From assembly GCA_002869465.1 (NCBI GenBank), contig PKSW01000136.1, forward strand, positions 1 to 17,735: a stretch of DNA of 17,735 bases, read 5' to 3'. The position numbers and the translations under genes were made by a program. Positions 7,020 through 13,904 of this stretch are shown here, piece after piece. Each line of letters begins with the position of its first letter. Position 1 is the first letter of the stretch. The notes under the pieces were generated by a model that was given only the letters and a program-made list of their open reading frames with translations, made no database searches and was not told where the DNA came from. Origin of the DNA: Marinilabiliales bacterium. Its GTDB lineage: Bacteria > Bacteroidota > Bacteroidia > Bacteroidales > F082.

Positions 7020-8948
7020 TTGAGCTCAGAGGCAAAAAAAATATTGGTACAATACTGGGGGTATCCCGGATTCAGGCCTAAACAGGAGGAAATTATTGAT
7101 TCTGTTATGGCCGGAAATGATACCCTTGCCCTGCTCCCAACGGGCGGCGGAAAATCAATTTGTTTCCAGGTGCCCGGCATGATGCTGGAAGGCACCTCCA
7201 TCGTCATCACCCCTTTGATCGCCCTGATGAAAGATCAGGTGGCACGATTAAAACAACAGGGCATACCCGCCGGGGCAATTTATACTGGCATGTATAAAGA
7301 TGAAATTGAATCGGTGTATTCGAATTGCCTAACTGGAAAATTCAAGTTCCTGTATGTTTCACCCGAACGTCTTGAAAACAGCAGTTTTATTGATGTGATT
7401 GCCAGGTTGAATGTGAGTTTGATCGTAGTTGATGAGGCTCATTGTATTTCCCAGTGGGGATATGATTTCAGGCCTCCTTACCTTCGCATCGCCAATATCA
7501 GGCAATATGCCGTTTCAGCCCCTGTTCTGGCTCTGACAGCCACAGCAACACCAACGGTAGTTGACGACATTATGTCGAAATTGAATTTTCCAACACCCAA
7601 CCTCTTCAAATCAGGTTTTGAAAGAAAAAACGTGGCCTATAATGTCATAAAAGAAACAGACAAAACGGGAAAACTGATCCGGCTGCTGAAAGAAGAAAAA
7701 GGATCGTCCATTGTATATGTAAGAAACCGCAGAAAAACCAGGGAGTTATCCGATATTCTCTCCCAAAACCTGATCAGTGCGAATTACTACCATGCCGGCC
7801 TTGATGCCAAAGTGAGGGATGAACGACAAAAAAGCTGGTCGAGCGGACAAACCCGCGTGATCGTATCCACCAATGCATTCGGAATGGGCATCGACAAAGC
7901 CGATGTGCGACTAGTTGTGCATTATGACCTGCCAGATTGTATCGAATCCTATTTCCAGGAAGCCGGGAGGGCTGGCAGAGATCAAAAACCGGCTGCAGGC
8001 ATTCTTTTATACAATGCGAATGACATCTCAAATGCGAAAAAGAAACTACTTAACAGTTTTCCTTCGCTTTCCCTTATAAAAAATATCTTCAATGCGCTGG
8101 GCAATTATTTCCAATTGCCGGAAGGTAGCGGTGCTGATATCGGGTTTGATTTCAGCATTGCTGATTTTGCCAGCCAGTATGGATTCAATATCATTGAAAC
8201 ATACAATGCCATCAAATTTTTGGAACGTGAAGGATTTTTATTTTATGTTGAATCCGCAGGGCAATTCTCAAAACTATTTATTCCGGTCAAAAAAGAAGAA
8301 ATATACCGATATCTGGTTGAAAACCCCGGTTCCGACAGGCTGATCAAAGAAATACTCAGATCTTATACGGGTATATTCAACGATTACATTGACATTAATG
8401 AAACACTGCTTGCAAAGCGGGCTGAGATGGACCTTAAAATGGTGGTAGATAAACTTGCTGCTTTGCATAAAACAAGCATCCTGAAATATATACCCATTCG
8501 GACCAAGCCCCAGATTGTATACAGCACCGAGCGATTAAATACAAAATACATACAGTTCTCAAAAGAAAATTACCACGACCTGAAAGCTGCAGCTGAAAAA
8601 CGGCTTCAAAGCCTTTTCGACTTTATTACAAACTCGATGCAATGCAGGAGTATTCAACTGCTGGCCTATTTTGGCGAAACCAAATCAAAACGTTGCGGTA
8701 TTTGTGATATTTGTCTGGAGAAGAACAAAGTTGAACTGAATGAATTGGAATTCGATCATATTAAAGAACTGATCAAATCCAGCCTGACGGATAACCCACA
8801 ACATATTTACGAGCTGGTTTCAAATATCAATGCGGAAGAAGAAAAAGTAATTTCCGTGTTGCGATGGTTGCTTGAAAACCACAATGTGATCAGGCAGAAA
8901 GATGAAATGCTGATGTGGCACGACCAGCTGAATATGAAATTTGATTGA
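7020..8948 (+). CDS. recQ: RecQ-family ATP-dependent DNA helicase
   Basis: A 642-residue 3'-5' DNA helicase for repair and recombination. Motifs: motif 0 YWGYPGFRPKQEEI (12-25), Walker A TGGGKS (41-46), DEAH with the RecQ loop DEAHCISQWGYDFRP (138-152), TATATP near 184, and QEAGRAGRD motif VI near 320. The RQC region has the zinc ligands C542, C559, C562 and C565. I see no convincing HRDC domain; the C-terminal 60 residues look like a winged-helix segment. The start is TTG at 7020, because no in-frame ATG lies between the upstream stop (6990-6992) and Met30, which would remove motif 0. The TTG start puts motif 0 at its usual distance from the N-terminus. It begins 156-166 bases from the divergent TPR lipoprotein gene. 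Confidence 0.95.
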   Translation: MSSEAKKILVQYWGYPGFRPKQEEIIDSVMAGNDTLALLPTGGGKSICFQVPGMMLEGTSIVITPLIALMKDQVARLKQQGIPAGAIYTGMYKDEIESVYSNCLTGKFKFLYVSPERLENSSFIDVIARLNVSLIVVDEAHCISQWGYDFRPPYLRIANIRQYAVSAPVLALTATATPTVVDDIMSKLNFPTPNLFKSGFERKNVAYNVIKETDKTGKLIRLLKEEKGSSIVYVRNRRKTRELSDILSQNLISANYYHAGLDAKVRDERQKSWSSGQTRVIVSTNAFGMGIDKADVRLVVHYDLPDCIESYFQEAGRAGRDQKPAAGILLYNANDISNAKKKLLNSFPSLSLIKNIFNALGNYFQLPEGSGADIGFDFSIADFASQYGFNIIETYNAIKFLEREGFLFYVESAGQFSKLFIPVKKEEIYRYLVENPGSDRLIKEILRSYTGIFNDYIDINETLLAKRAEMDLKMVVDKLAALHKTSILKYIPIRTKPQIVYSTERLNTKYIQFSKENYHDLKAAAEKRLQSLFDFITNSMQCRSIQLLAYFGETKSKRCGICDICLEKNKVELNELEFDHIKELIKSSLTDNPQHIYELVSNINAEEEKVISVLRWLLENHNVIRQKDEMLMWHDQLNMKFD

Positions 8949-8957
8949 TTATTTTAT

Positions 8958-8965
8958 TAGGTTTG
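8958..8965 (+). promoter_or_regulatory. Promoter -7 box upstream of the beta-barrel protein gene
   Basis: TAGGTTTG is an exact TAnnTTTG match 16 bases before the ATG at 8982. A TTTG at 8940-8943 is present but only 14 bases upstream, shorter than usual, so the promoter is tentative. Confidence 0.35.
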
Positions 8966-8981
8966 TTTAAAATGTATACAG

Positions 8982-9704
8982 ATGAAACTACGACTTTTAT
9001 TTATTCTCATATTAACGACCCAACTCATTTATTCACAATCAGAAAAGCAATACATAAGTTTGGCAGTAGGCCCGTCATTTCCATTAAATGATTTCGCCCA
9101 CAAGAATCTTAATGATTCCACTTCCGGATGGGCAAAAACCGGCGTTGCTTTCGAATTTACATATGCCTATCGTTTCACAAATAATATAGGATTCCAAGGA
9201 AAAATAACTTATAGCAGCAATGCATTCGATAATTTAGCTTATGATGATACGCTAACTGAAGCCTACAGCCGTAACCCTGAAAATCCTGACACTTCTTTTA
9301 GTTCAGAAAGCTCAAGAAACTGGAGCAGTGGCGGAATTCTCGTGGGACCATATTTACGATTTCCATTATCCGAAACACTTTCGTGGGATATAACAGCCTC
9401 AATCGGTGGATTTGGTGTTTACTCCCCGACCCTGCTTATTAATGGAGCAATTGACAATGGTGAAGAATTGAAAGAGTATTACAGGCAAAGTGGAAAAGGA
9501 TATGCATTCGCATACAGCTTCGGAACAGGTTTTAAATATAAACTGGCCAATTATTACGTACTTCTTTTTGTCGATTATTTTGAATCTAAAGTAAAAATTA
9601 ATAATGTGGCTGGCTGGGATTGGAACTCAGTACCATATAATGAGAGCATCAAACAGGATGTCAGCTACCTTTCGGTTACCCTGGGGCTGGGCTATTATTT
9701 TTAG
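8982..9704 (+). CDS. Outer-membrane beta-barrel protein
   Basis: A 240-residue protein with a signal peptide (MKLRLLFILILTTQLIYS, cut near residue 18). The rest shows alternating polar and aromatic strands such as GVAFEFTYAYRF, SGGILVGPYLRFPL and YYVLLFVDYFE. It ends SYLSVTLGLGYYF, with the terminal Phe recognised by the BAM outer-membrane assembly machinery. This fits the small OmpA-like or 'outer membrane beta-barrel' (porin-family) proteins of Bacteroidota, about eight strands. No ligand or enzyme function can be read from it. It lies 33 bases after recQ and 10 bases before the glycosylase gene, so cotranscription with the latter is likely. Confidence 0.82.
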   Translation: MKLRLLFILILTTQLIYSQSEKQYISLAVGPSFPLNDFAHKNLNDSTSGWAKTGVAFEFTYAYRFTNNIGFQGKITYSSNAFDNLAYDDTLTEAYSRNPENPDTSFSSESSRNWSSGGILVGPYLRFPLSETLSWDITASIGGFGVYSPTLLINGAIDNGEELKEYYRQSGKGYAFAYSFGTGFKYKLANYYVLLFVDYFESKVKINNVAGWDWNSVPYNESIKQDVSYLSVTLGLGYYF

Positions 9705-9714
9705 TTGCTTATAA

Positions 9715-10305
9715 ATGAAACTTCCTCTAACGTATTACTTGTCTGACGATGTACCATCTCTCGCCAAATCTTTGTTGGGGAAATACTTGATCACAAACAT
9801 CAATGGTGTTATGACAGGCGGCATGATCACTGAAACAGAAGCATATGAAGGTGTTACCGACAGGGCGTCACATGCTTACGGAGGATTAAGGTCAAAAAGA
9901 ACAGAAGTTATGTATGCCACCGGAGGACGTAGCTATGTGTATCTGTGTTATGGCATTCATTACCTTTTCAATATTGTTACGAATCAAAAAGAAGTGCCAC
10001 ATGCAGTTCTTGTTCGGGGTATTTTTCCTGTGATAGGGATCGAAGAAATGATGATCAGGACTGGGAAAAGCAAAGCGGGATATGCATTGACAAATGGCCC
10101 GGGTAAATTATCCAAAGCACTCGGGATTACATTAAGGCTAAACGGTGTTATACTGAATGGTCAAGAGATATGGATTGAAGACAGGGGAATTGAATATAAA
10201 TATATCGATATCACAACGACCCATAGAGTGGGTGTTGATTATGCAGGACCTGATGCCCTCCTGCCCTATCGATTTATACTGGATTACCGGAAATATATTG
10301 CATAA
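9715..10305 (+). CDS. 3-methyladenine DNA glycosylase (AAG/Mpg type)
   Basis: A 196-residue base-excision-repair enzyme that removes alkylated purines such as 3-methyladenine. The family signatures are clear. ITETEAYEG carries the catalytic Glu (E42, equivalent to E125 of human AAG) and Y44 (Y127 in human). SHAYGG, EVMYATGG, YVYLCYGIHYLFNIVT and NGPGKLSKALGI follow. The length is the usual bacterial size, about 200 residues. The stop codon at 10303-10305 runs directly into a strong terminator. It sits downstream of recQ and an OMP gene; the link to repair is by function with recQ, not necessarily by operon. Confidence 0.95.
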   Translation: MKLPLTYYLSDDVPSLAKSLLGKYLITNINGVMTGGMITETEAYEGVTDRASHAYGGLRSKRTEVMYATGGRSYVYLCYGIHYLFNIVTNQKEVPHAVLVRGIFPVIGIEEMMIRTGKSKAGYALTNGPGKLSKALGITLRLNGVILNGQEIWIEDRGIEYKYIDITTTHRVGVDYAGPDALLPYRFILDYRKYIA

Positions 10306-10337
10306 AAAAAACGTCCTGCAAAACAGGACGTTTTTTT
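10305..10337. terminator. Bidirectional rho-independent terminator between the glycosylase gene and HU
   Basis: ACGTCCTG (10311-10318) pairs perfectly with CAGGACGT (10324-10331) around a CAAAA loop. An A-run precedes it and a T-run follows, so the hairpin works on both strands. It serves the plus-strand glycosylase gene and the minus-strand HU gene. Confidence 0.93.
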
Positions 10338-10352
10338 GAAGTTTTTCAAGTA

Positions 10353-10625
10353 CTAACCAACTTTTTTGGAAAGTTCAGCACCTGGTTTAAATTTAACAAC
10401 TTTTTTAGCTGCTATATTAATTTCTTTGCCGGTTTGTGGGTTACGGCCTTTACGAGCAGCTCTTTTTGATACGGAAAATGATCCGAATCCTACTAATGCT
10501 ACGCGATCTCCTTTTTTAAGAGCACCACTTGTTGCTCCAACAAATGCATCTAATGCTTTTTTGGCGTCTGCTTTGCTGATTCCAGCGTTTGATGCCATTG
10601 CGTCGATTAATTCAGCTTTGTTCAT
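10353..10625 (-). CDS. hup: HU-family DNA-binding protein
   Basis: A 90-residue nucleoid protein that bends and compacts DNA as a dimer. It begins MNKAELIDAMASNAGISKADA, has the GFGSFSV signature (46-52), and the beta-arm RNPQTGKEI (61-69) with the intercalating Pro63. It ends in a basic tail, KFKPGAELSKKV. Length and sequence are exactly those of bacterial HU. It has its own strong promoter and a terminator, so it is a single-gene unit and probably highly expressed. Confidence 0.97.
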   Translation of the reverse strand: MNKAELIDAMASNAGISKADAKKALDAFVGATSGALKKGDRVALVGFGSFSVSKRAARKGRNPQTGKEINIAAKKVVKFKPGAELSKKVG

Positions 10626-10665
10626 TGTATAAATAATTTTAATTAAAAATAAGGTTTATCAATAG

Positions 10666-10695
10666 CAAATATAATTGTAAAAGCGTTAAAAGCAA
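10666..10695 (-). promoter_or_regulatory. Strong Bacteroidota promoter of the HU gene
   Basis: On the minus strand TTG (10695-10693), 19 bases, then TATATTTG (10673-10666): an ideal match to the phylum's consensus with ideal spacing. The -7 box ends 40 bases before the HU ATG. The remainder of the 204-base gap up to fmt is A/T-rich and shows no gene or clear hairpin. Confidence 0.8.
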
Positions 10696-10829
10696 GGAAT
10701 GACGCAGGAAATAGCATCAAAATGTTAATAAAACCCCTATTTTGTTAATAAACCCGGACTAAAACAGCCTAAAATCCGCAATTATTAAAGGTTTTGGACG
10801 GTTTGAAAAGATATCTTGTAGTATTTTTT

Positions 10830-11798
10830 TTAGGAAAATGCGATCATATCCTGGTGAAATCCTCTTAAAAAGGCTTCAGTTGACAAGCGTTTTTTTCCTG
10901 ACATCTTAAGCTCAAGGATGTAAATATATCCATCTTTTGTAGCTACTTTTATATGGGTTCTGCCATCGCTGATAATTTTCCCAGGTTGATGATGATGTGC
11001 TGCAATCTCAAAATCTGTCGTATAAATCTTAGTCAAGAGTTTTTCTTCACCGGAAGTTTCCATAAAAGCATAGGCGGCCGGATATGGACTTAAGCCCCTG
11101 ATAAAATTATATACTTCTTTGGACGAGACAGCCCAGTTAATGCGGCAAAATTCCTTGAATATTTTAGGTGCCGGATGTAATACTTCTCCTGTTTTGATGA
11201 ATTTCGACTGGTCGACAGCTTCCACCTTTCCTAAACGTATTTTTTCGATGGTATCCACCACCAGGCGGGCTCCTGCTTCCATCATACGATCGTGCAGCGT
11301 TTCAAAGTTGTCCTTTTCATCAATTGCTATTTCCACTTGGTCTATGATCTTTCCGGTATCTATTTCCTTGTCTAAAAAAAACGTGGTTAACCCTGTGGTG
11401 TTTTCTCCATGAATAATGGCATGATTGATAGGTGCCGCTCCCCTGTATTGTGGTAACAATGAAGCATGCAAATTAAATGTACCCAATTCGGGCATATCCC
11501 AAACCACTTCGGGTAGCATCCTGAAAGCTACTACCACCTGCAGATTGGCCTTCAGGTCTTTTAATTGTTGCAGGAAGTCTTCATTTTTAAGTTTATCGGG
11601 CTGCAAAACCCGCAAATTATGTTCCATTGCAAATTCCTTTACAGCTGAAAACCTGATCTTTTTACCCCTACCCGCTTCCTTATCGGGTGCTGTTATCACA
11701 CCTGCAACCGCATAACCGTTCTCAACAATGGCGTTTAATGATGCAACTGCAAAATCGGGTGTTCCCATGAAAACGATTCGAAGTTCCTGTTTTTCCAT
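10830..11798 (-). CDS. fmt: Methionyl-tRNA formyltransferase
   Basis: A 322-residue enzyme that formylates Met-tRNAfMet with 10-formyl-tetrahydrofolate for translation initiation. IVFMGTPDFAV (8-18) opens the Rossmann-like formyltransferase domain. The catalytic Asn, His and Asp are N109, H111 (FNLHASLLPQYRGAAP) and D147 (DTGK). The C-terminal OB-like domain for tRNA binding begins near residue 205. Length is normal for the family (about 310-320). The start lies only 13 bases after the terminator of the upstream gene, with AGGG 2-5 bases before the ATG, one of the few possible ribosome-binding sites in the window. HU follows on the same strand with its own promoter. Confidence 0.96.
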   Translation of the reverse strand: MEKQELRIVFMGTPDFAVASLNAIVENGYAVAGVITAPDKEAGRGKKIRFSAVKEFAMEHNLRVLQPDKLKNEDFLQQLKDLKANLQVVVAFRMLPEVVWDMPELGTFNLHASLLPQYRGAAPINHAIIHGENTTGLTTFFLDKEIDTGKIIDQVEIAIDEKDNFETLHDRMMEAGARLVVDTIEKIRLGKVEAVDQSKFIKTGEVLHPAPKIFKEFCRINWAVSSKEVYNFIRGLSPYPAAYAFMETSGEEKLLTKIYTTDFEIAAHHHQPGKIISDGRTHIKVATKDGYIYILELKMSGKKRLSTEAFLRGFHQDMIAFS

Positions 11799-11811
11799 AC
11801 CCTGTAAAAAT

Positions 11812-11843
11812 AAAAAAACCCGGCGATCATCTCACCGGGTTTT
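11812..11843 (-). terminator. Rho-independent terminator after the YfgM-like gene
   Basis: On the minus strand CCCGG (11839-11835) pairs with CCGGG (11823-11819), extended by AAAA/TTTT, with an 11-base loop. It is followed by seven Ts and more A/T. It lies 20 bases after the stop of the TPR membrane-protein gene and 13 bases before the fmt start codon. Confidence 0.82.
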
Positions 11844-11862
11844 CATGAAAACTTATCAAGTT

Positions 11863-12564
11863 TTAATTTCTTTCAGCTTTGGTTTCTGCCCTGGCAATAT
11901 TTTTTTCCACGACACGTCCTTCATTGCTTCTTGGATAATCATCTTTAATACGTGTATAAACACTAACGGCAGCATCATAATCCCCCATAATTTCATACAC
12001 CTGGCCCGCTTTGAATAAAAACATCGGACTGGTAAAGTCATTGTCCATTTTATCAGCGGCCTCCAGATAATAGTTCGCAGCTTTATCGTGGTCTCCAAGC
12101 TCCAGATAGGCATCACCCATAGCACCCACAGCCATCGGGCCTACAATATAATCATCGCTGCTAAAGTCTCCCAGGTAATCGATCGCCTGGTTAAATTCAC
12201 CTTTTCTCAGGAAAGAAATTCCGGCATAATAATTAGCCAGGTTCCCTGGTTTTGTAAAGCCATACTCATCAGCAATATCAATAAAGCCAAGACTGTTTCC
12301 ATCACCATATAAAGCTTTATCCAGTGAATCTGACTCAAAAAATCTTTGAGCCATGAACATTTGTTCCTGCGCTTCTTTTGTTTTTGGTTGTTGGTAATAT
12401 CTTTGAAAACCAAAATAACCAAGTATAACCACCACGATCACACCAATAATGATACTGATTGTTTTCTGGTTGCTTACTATAAACTGTTCGGTTCTGGTCA
12501 GCGATTCTTCAATATTCTCAAGGCGCTGATCACCTTTGATTTCTGGTTGCTTTTTCTTTGCCAT
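11863..12564 (-). CDS. Membrane-anchored TPR protein, YfgM-like
   Basis: A 233-residue protein with a basic, polar N-terminus, one transmembrane helix (about residues 35-54) and a TPR-rich C-terminal part. The TPR cores include GEFNQAIDYLGDF, LGDHDKAANYYLEAADKM and MGDYDAAVSVYTRIKDDYP. The order (short cytoplasmic tail, single helix, exported TPR domain) and the length match YfgM, an ancillary SecYEG partner that interacts with periplasmic chaperones in E. coli. Assignment to that role here is inference from architecture, since TPR sequences are weak evidence for orthology. It is a single-gene unit with a -7 box upstream and a terminator downstream. Confidence 0.85.
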   Translation of the reverse strand: MAKKKQPEIKGDQRLENIEESLTRTEQFIVSNQKTISIIIGVIVVVILGYFGFQRYYQQPKTKEAQEQMFMAQRFFESDSLDKALYGDGNSLGFIDIADEYGFTKPGNLANYYAGISFLRKGEFNQAIDYLGDFSSDDYIVGPMAVGAMGDAYLELGDHDKAANYYLEAADKMDNDFTSPMFLFKAGQVYEIMGDYDAAVSVYTRIKDDYPRSNEGRVVEKNIARAETKAERN

Positions 12565-12584
12565 TCCTATTCAATTTGAGGATG

Positions 12585-12592
12585 CAAAAGTA
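12585..12592 (-). promoter_or_regulatory. Promoter -7 box of the YfgM-like gene
   Basis: Reads TACTTTTG on the minus strand, an exact TAnnTTTG match 20 bases before the ATG at 12564. No TTG is found at the expected spacing upstream. Confidence 0.45.
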
Positions 12593-12665
12593 TATTTTTC
12601 TTCTTAATAATGAAACGTCTACGGCAAAATAAATTAGAAATGCATAAATTCCCGTTCTATATTTT

Positions 12666-12673
12666 TAATTTTG
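12666..12673 (+). promoter_or_regulatory. Promoter -7 box of the TrmH-type methyltransferase gene
   Basis: TAATTTTG is an exact TAnnTTTG match, 43 bases before the ATG at 12717 (25 before the alternative TTG start). The matching upstream element is not evident. Confidence 0.4.
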
Positions 12674-12716
12674 TGAACCAAAAAATACAATAACAAGCTT
12701 GAAAAACTTGGATCAT

Positions 12717-13388
12717 ATGCAGCAGGAAGCGTTGTTAAATCATCTGCTTGAGTTCATTACACCAGGCCGCAAGTCCCTTTTTGAAAAAGTGATCATCAAC
12801 AGAACCCGACATATTACGGTAGTTCTTGAAGACATTTACCAACCGCATAATGCCAGTGCAGTTCTGCGCACCTGCGATTTAACCGGTATTCAGGATGTGC
12901 ATATCATTGAAAACAACAACCAGTATGATGTAAATCCCGATGTGGCTATGGGAGCTTCCAAATGGCTCAACCTGATCAAATACAATCAAAGTGAACACAA
13001 TACATTGCATGCTTATGAAAAGCTAAGAGAACAGGGATATCGTATTGTGGCAAGTACGCCTCATAAAAATGATCAGGATCTTGAACATATTTCTTTGGAT
13101 GGTAGAATGGCCATTGTTTTGGGTACGGAGTTGAATGGACTTTCCGATGTCGCTATCGATAACGCGGATGAATTTTTAAAAATTCCTATGTTTGGTTTTA
13201 CCGAAAGTTATAACATTTCCGTTTCAGCAGCGCTCATACTATATACCCTTACCCATCGCCTGCGAAATACATCCATTAAATGGCAATTATCTGAACAGGA
13301 AAAATCGGAAATTCTACTCGAATGGTCGCGCAGAAGTGTTAAAAGAAGTGACATAATCGAAAATCAATATCTAAAGAACAGAAAATGA
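12717..13388 (+). CDS. TrmH-family (SpoU) RNA 2'-O-methyltransferase
   Basis: About 223 residues from the ATG at 12717. A TTG at 12699 would add six residues and remains possible. It is a SPOUT-class enzyme that transfers a methyl group from SAM to ribose 2'-OH. Motif 1 is HITVVLEDIYQPHNASAVLR with the catalytic-type Arg. Then come MGASKWL, motif 2 VLGTELNGLS, and motif 3 MFGFTESYNISVSAAL, which form the knotted SAM site. The NASAVLRTCD, VNPDVAMGASKWL and C-terminal basic helix resemble TrmH, which methylates G18 of tRNA. The exact RNA target is inferred. The last basic tail (SRRSVKRSDIIENQYLKNRK) is usual. It stands alone on the plus strand. Confidence 0.93.
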   Translation: MQQEALLNHLLEFITPGRKSLFEKVIINRTRHITVVLEDIYQPHNASAVLRTCDLTGIQDVHIIENNNQYDVNPDVAMGASKWLNLIKYNQSEHNTLHAYEKLREQGYRIVASTPHKNDQDLEHISLDGRMAIVLGTELNGLSDVAIDNADEFLKIPMFGFTESYNISVSAALILYTLTHRLRNTSIKWQLSEQEKSEILLEWSRRSVKRSDIIENQYLKNRK

Positions 13389-13400
13389 TGTGGTAAAGAG

Positions 13401-13430
13401 TTGCGGACTGCCTAAATTTTGGTAACTTTA
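13401..13430 (+). promoter_or_regulatory. Promoter of the Thx-like gene
   Basis: TTG at 13401-13403, exactly 19 bases, then TAACTTTA at 13423-13430, one mismatch from TAnnTTTG. Spacing is ideal. The ATG is 29 bases downstream. Confidence 0.6.
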
Positions 13431-13459
13431 CCCCCATACAAACTTCAAATAATTCAACC

Positions 13460-13855
13460 ATGGGTAAAGGAGATAAAAAGACAAAAAGAGGTAAAATAAT
13501 TGCAGGCACGTATGGTGTGAGTCGAAAAAGAAAGAGAAAAGACCGGAAAGTGACACCGGCAGTAGCCAAACCAAAAACAAAAAAACCCGCAGTAAAAAAA
13601 GAAGAGGAGCCGGTTCTAGCTGAGGAAAAGAAAGTAGAAGAAACAAAGACCGCAGCTAAGAAAACAACGACCGCCAAGAAAACGACCGCCAAGAAAACGA
13701 TACCTGCGAAAAAGACAACCGCTGCAAAAAAGAAAGCCCCAGCCAAAAAAGTGGAAAAAGCTGCTGAAGTAAAAGAAGAAAAGAAAACGACGGCAAAGAA
13801 AAAGCCGGCAAAAAAAGAAACGAAAGCTGAAGAAACGGAAGCTGCAAAAGAATAA
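13460..13855 (+). CDS. Thx-type 30S ribosomal protein with histone-H1-like tail
   Basis: The first 27 residues, beginning MGKGDKKTKRGKI and including AGTYGVSRKRKRK, match Thx (bTHX/S31), a small basic peptide that sits in the head of the 30S subunit. The remaining 104 residues form a low-complexity tail of Lys, Ala, Thr, Pro and Glu with KKTTAKKT, AAKKKAPAKK and AKKKPAKKE units, like the C-terminal arm of histone H1 and of bacterial KAK-rich proteins. The tail is probably disordered and binds nucleic acids. Thx alone is under 30 residues, and longer tailed forms are, as I recall, common in Bacteroidota. It has its own promoter and terminator. The low-complexity tail makes a precise role uncertain. 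Confidence 0.85.
   Translation: MGKGDKKTKRGKIIAGTYGVSRKRKRKDRKVTPAVAKPKTKKPAVKKEEEPVLAEEKKVEETKTAAKKTTTAKKTTAKKTIPAKKTTAAKKKAPAKKVEKAAEVKEEKKTTAKKKPAKKETKAEETEAAKE
13667..13696 (+). repeat. 15-base tandem duplication in the tail of the Thx-like gene
   Basis: The unit ACGACCGCCAAGAAA occurs twice in direct succession (13667-13681 and 13682-13696), encoding repeated TTAKK. A third, diverged copy follows. It shows that the Lys/Ala tail grows by short in-frame duplications. Confidence 0.85.
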
Positions 13856-13876
13856 TTTTTACAATTTGATACGAAT

Positions 13877-13904
13877 AAAAAAAGCGGGATTACCCGCTTT
13901 TTTT
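13877..13904. terminator. Bidirectional terminator shared by the Thx-like gene and the MurL-MurD gene
   Basis: GCGGG (13884-13888) pairs with CCCGC (13893-13897) around ATTA, flanked by seven As and seven Ts. It ends the Thx-like gene on the plus strand. On the minus strand the last codons of the 929-codon gene form one arm of the hairpin and its stop codon TAA fills part of the loop (13892-13890). Confidence 0.93.

Noticed and set aside
11856..12125. Minus-strand frame of 89 residues inside the YfgM-like gene
   Set aside because: It is out of frame with the TPR protein, which has clear TPR cores and a membrane helix.
12699..12716. TTG start of the TrmH-type gene, six codons before the ATG
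   Set aside because: In frame but with no ribosome-binding site; the ATG at 12717 keeps the whole conserved region, so it is the simpler choice.
13339..13746. Minus-strand frame of 135 residues rich in Phe, Val and Ala across the Thx-like gene
   Set aside because: It is the antisense of the Lys/Ala-rich tail and of the preceding gap; low-complexity purine-rich coding always gives such a hydrophobic shadow, and no start signal or family match is seen.
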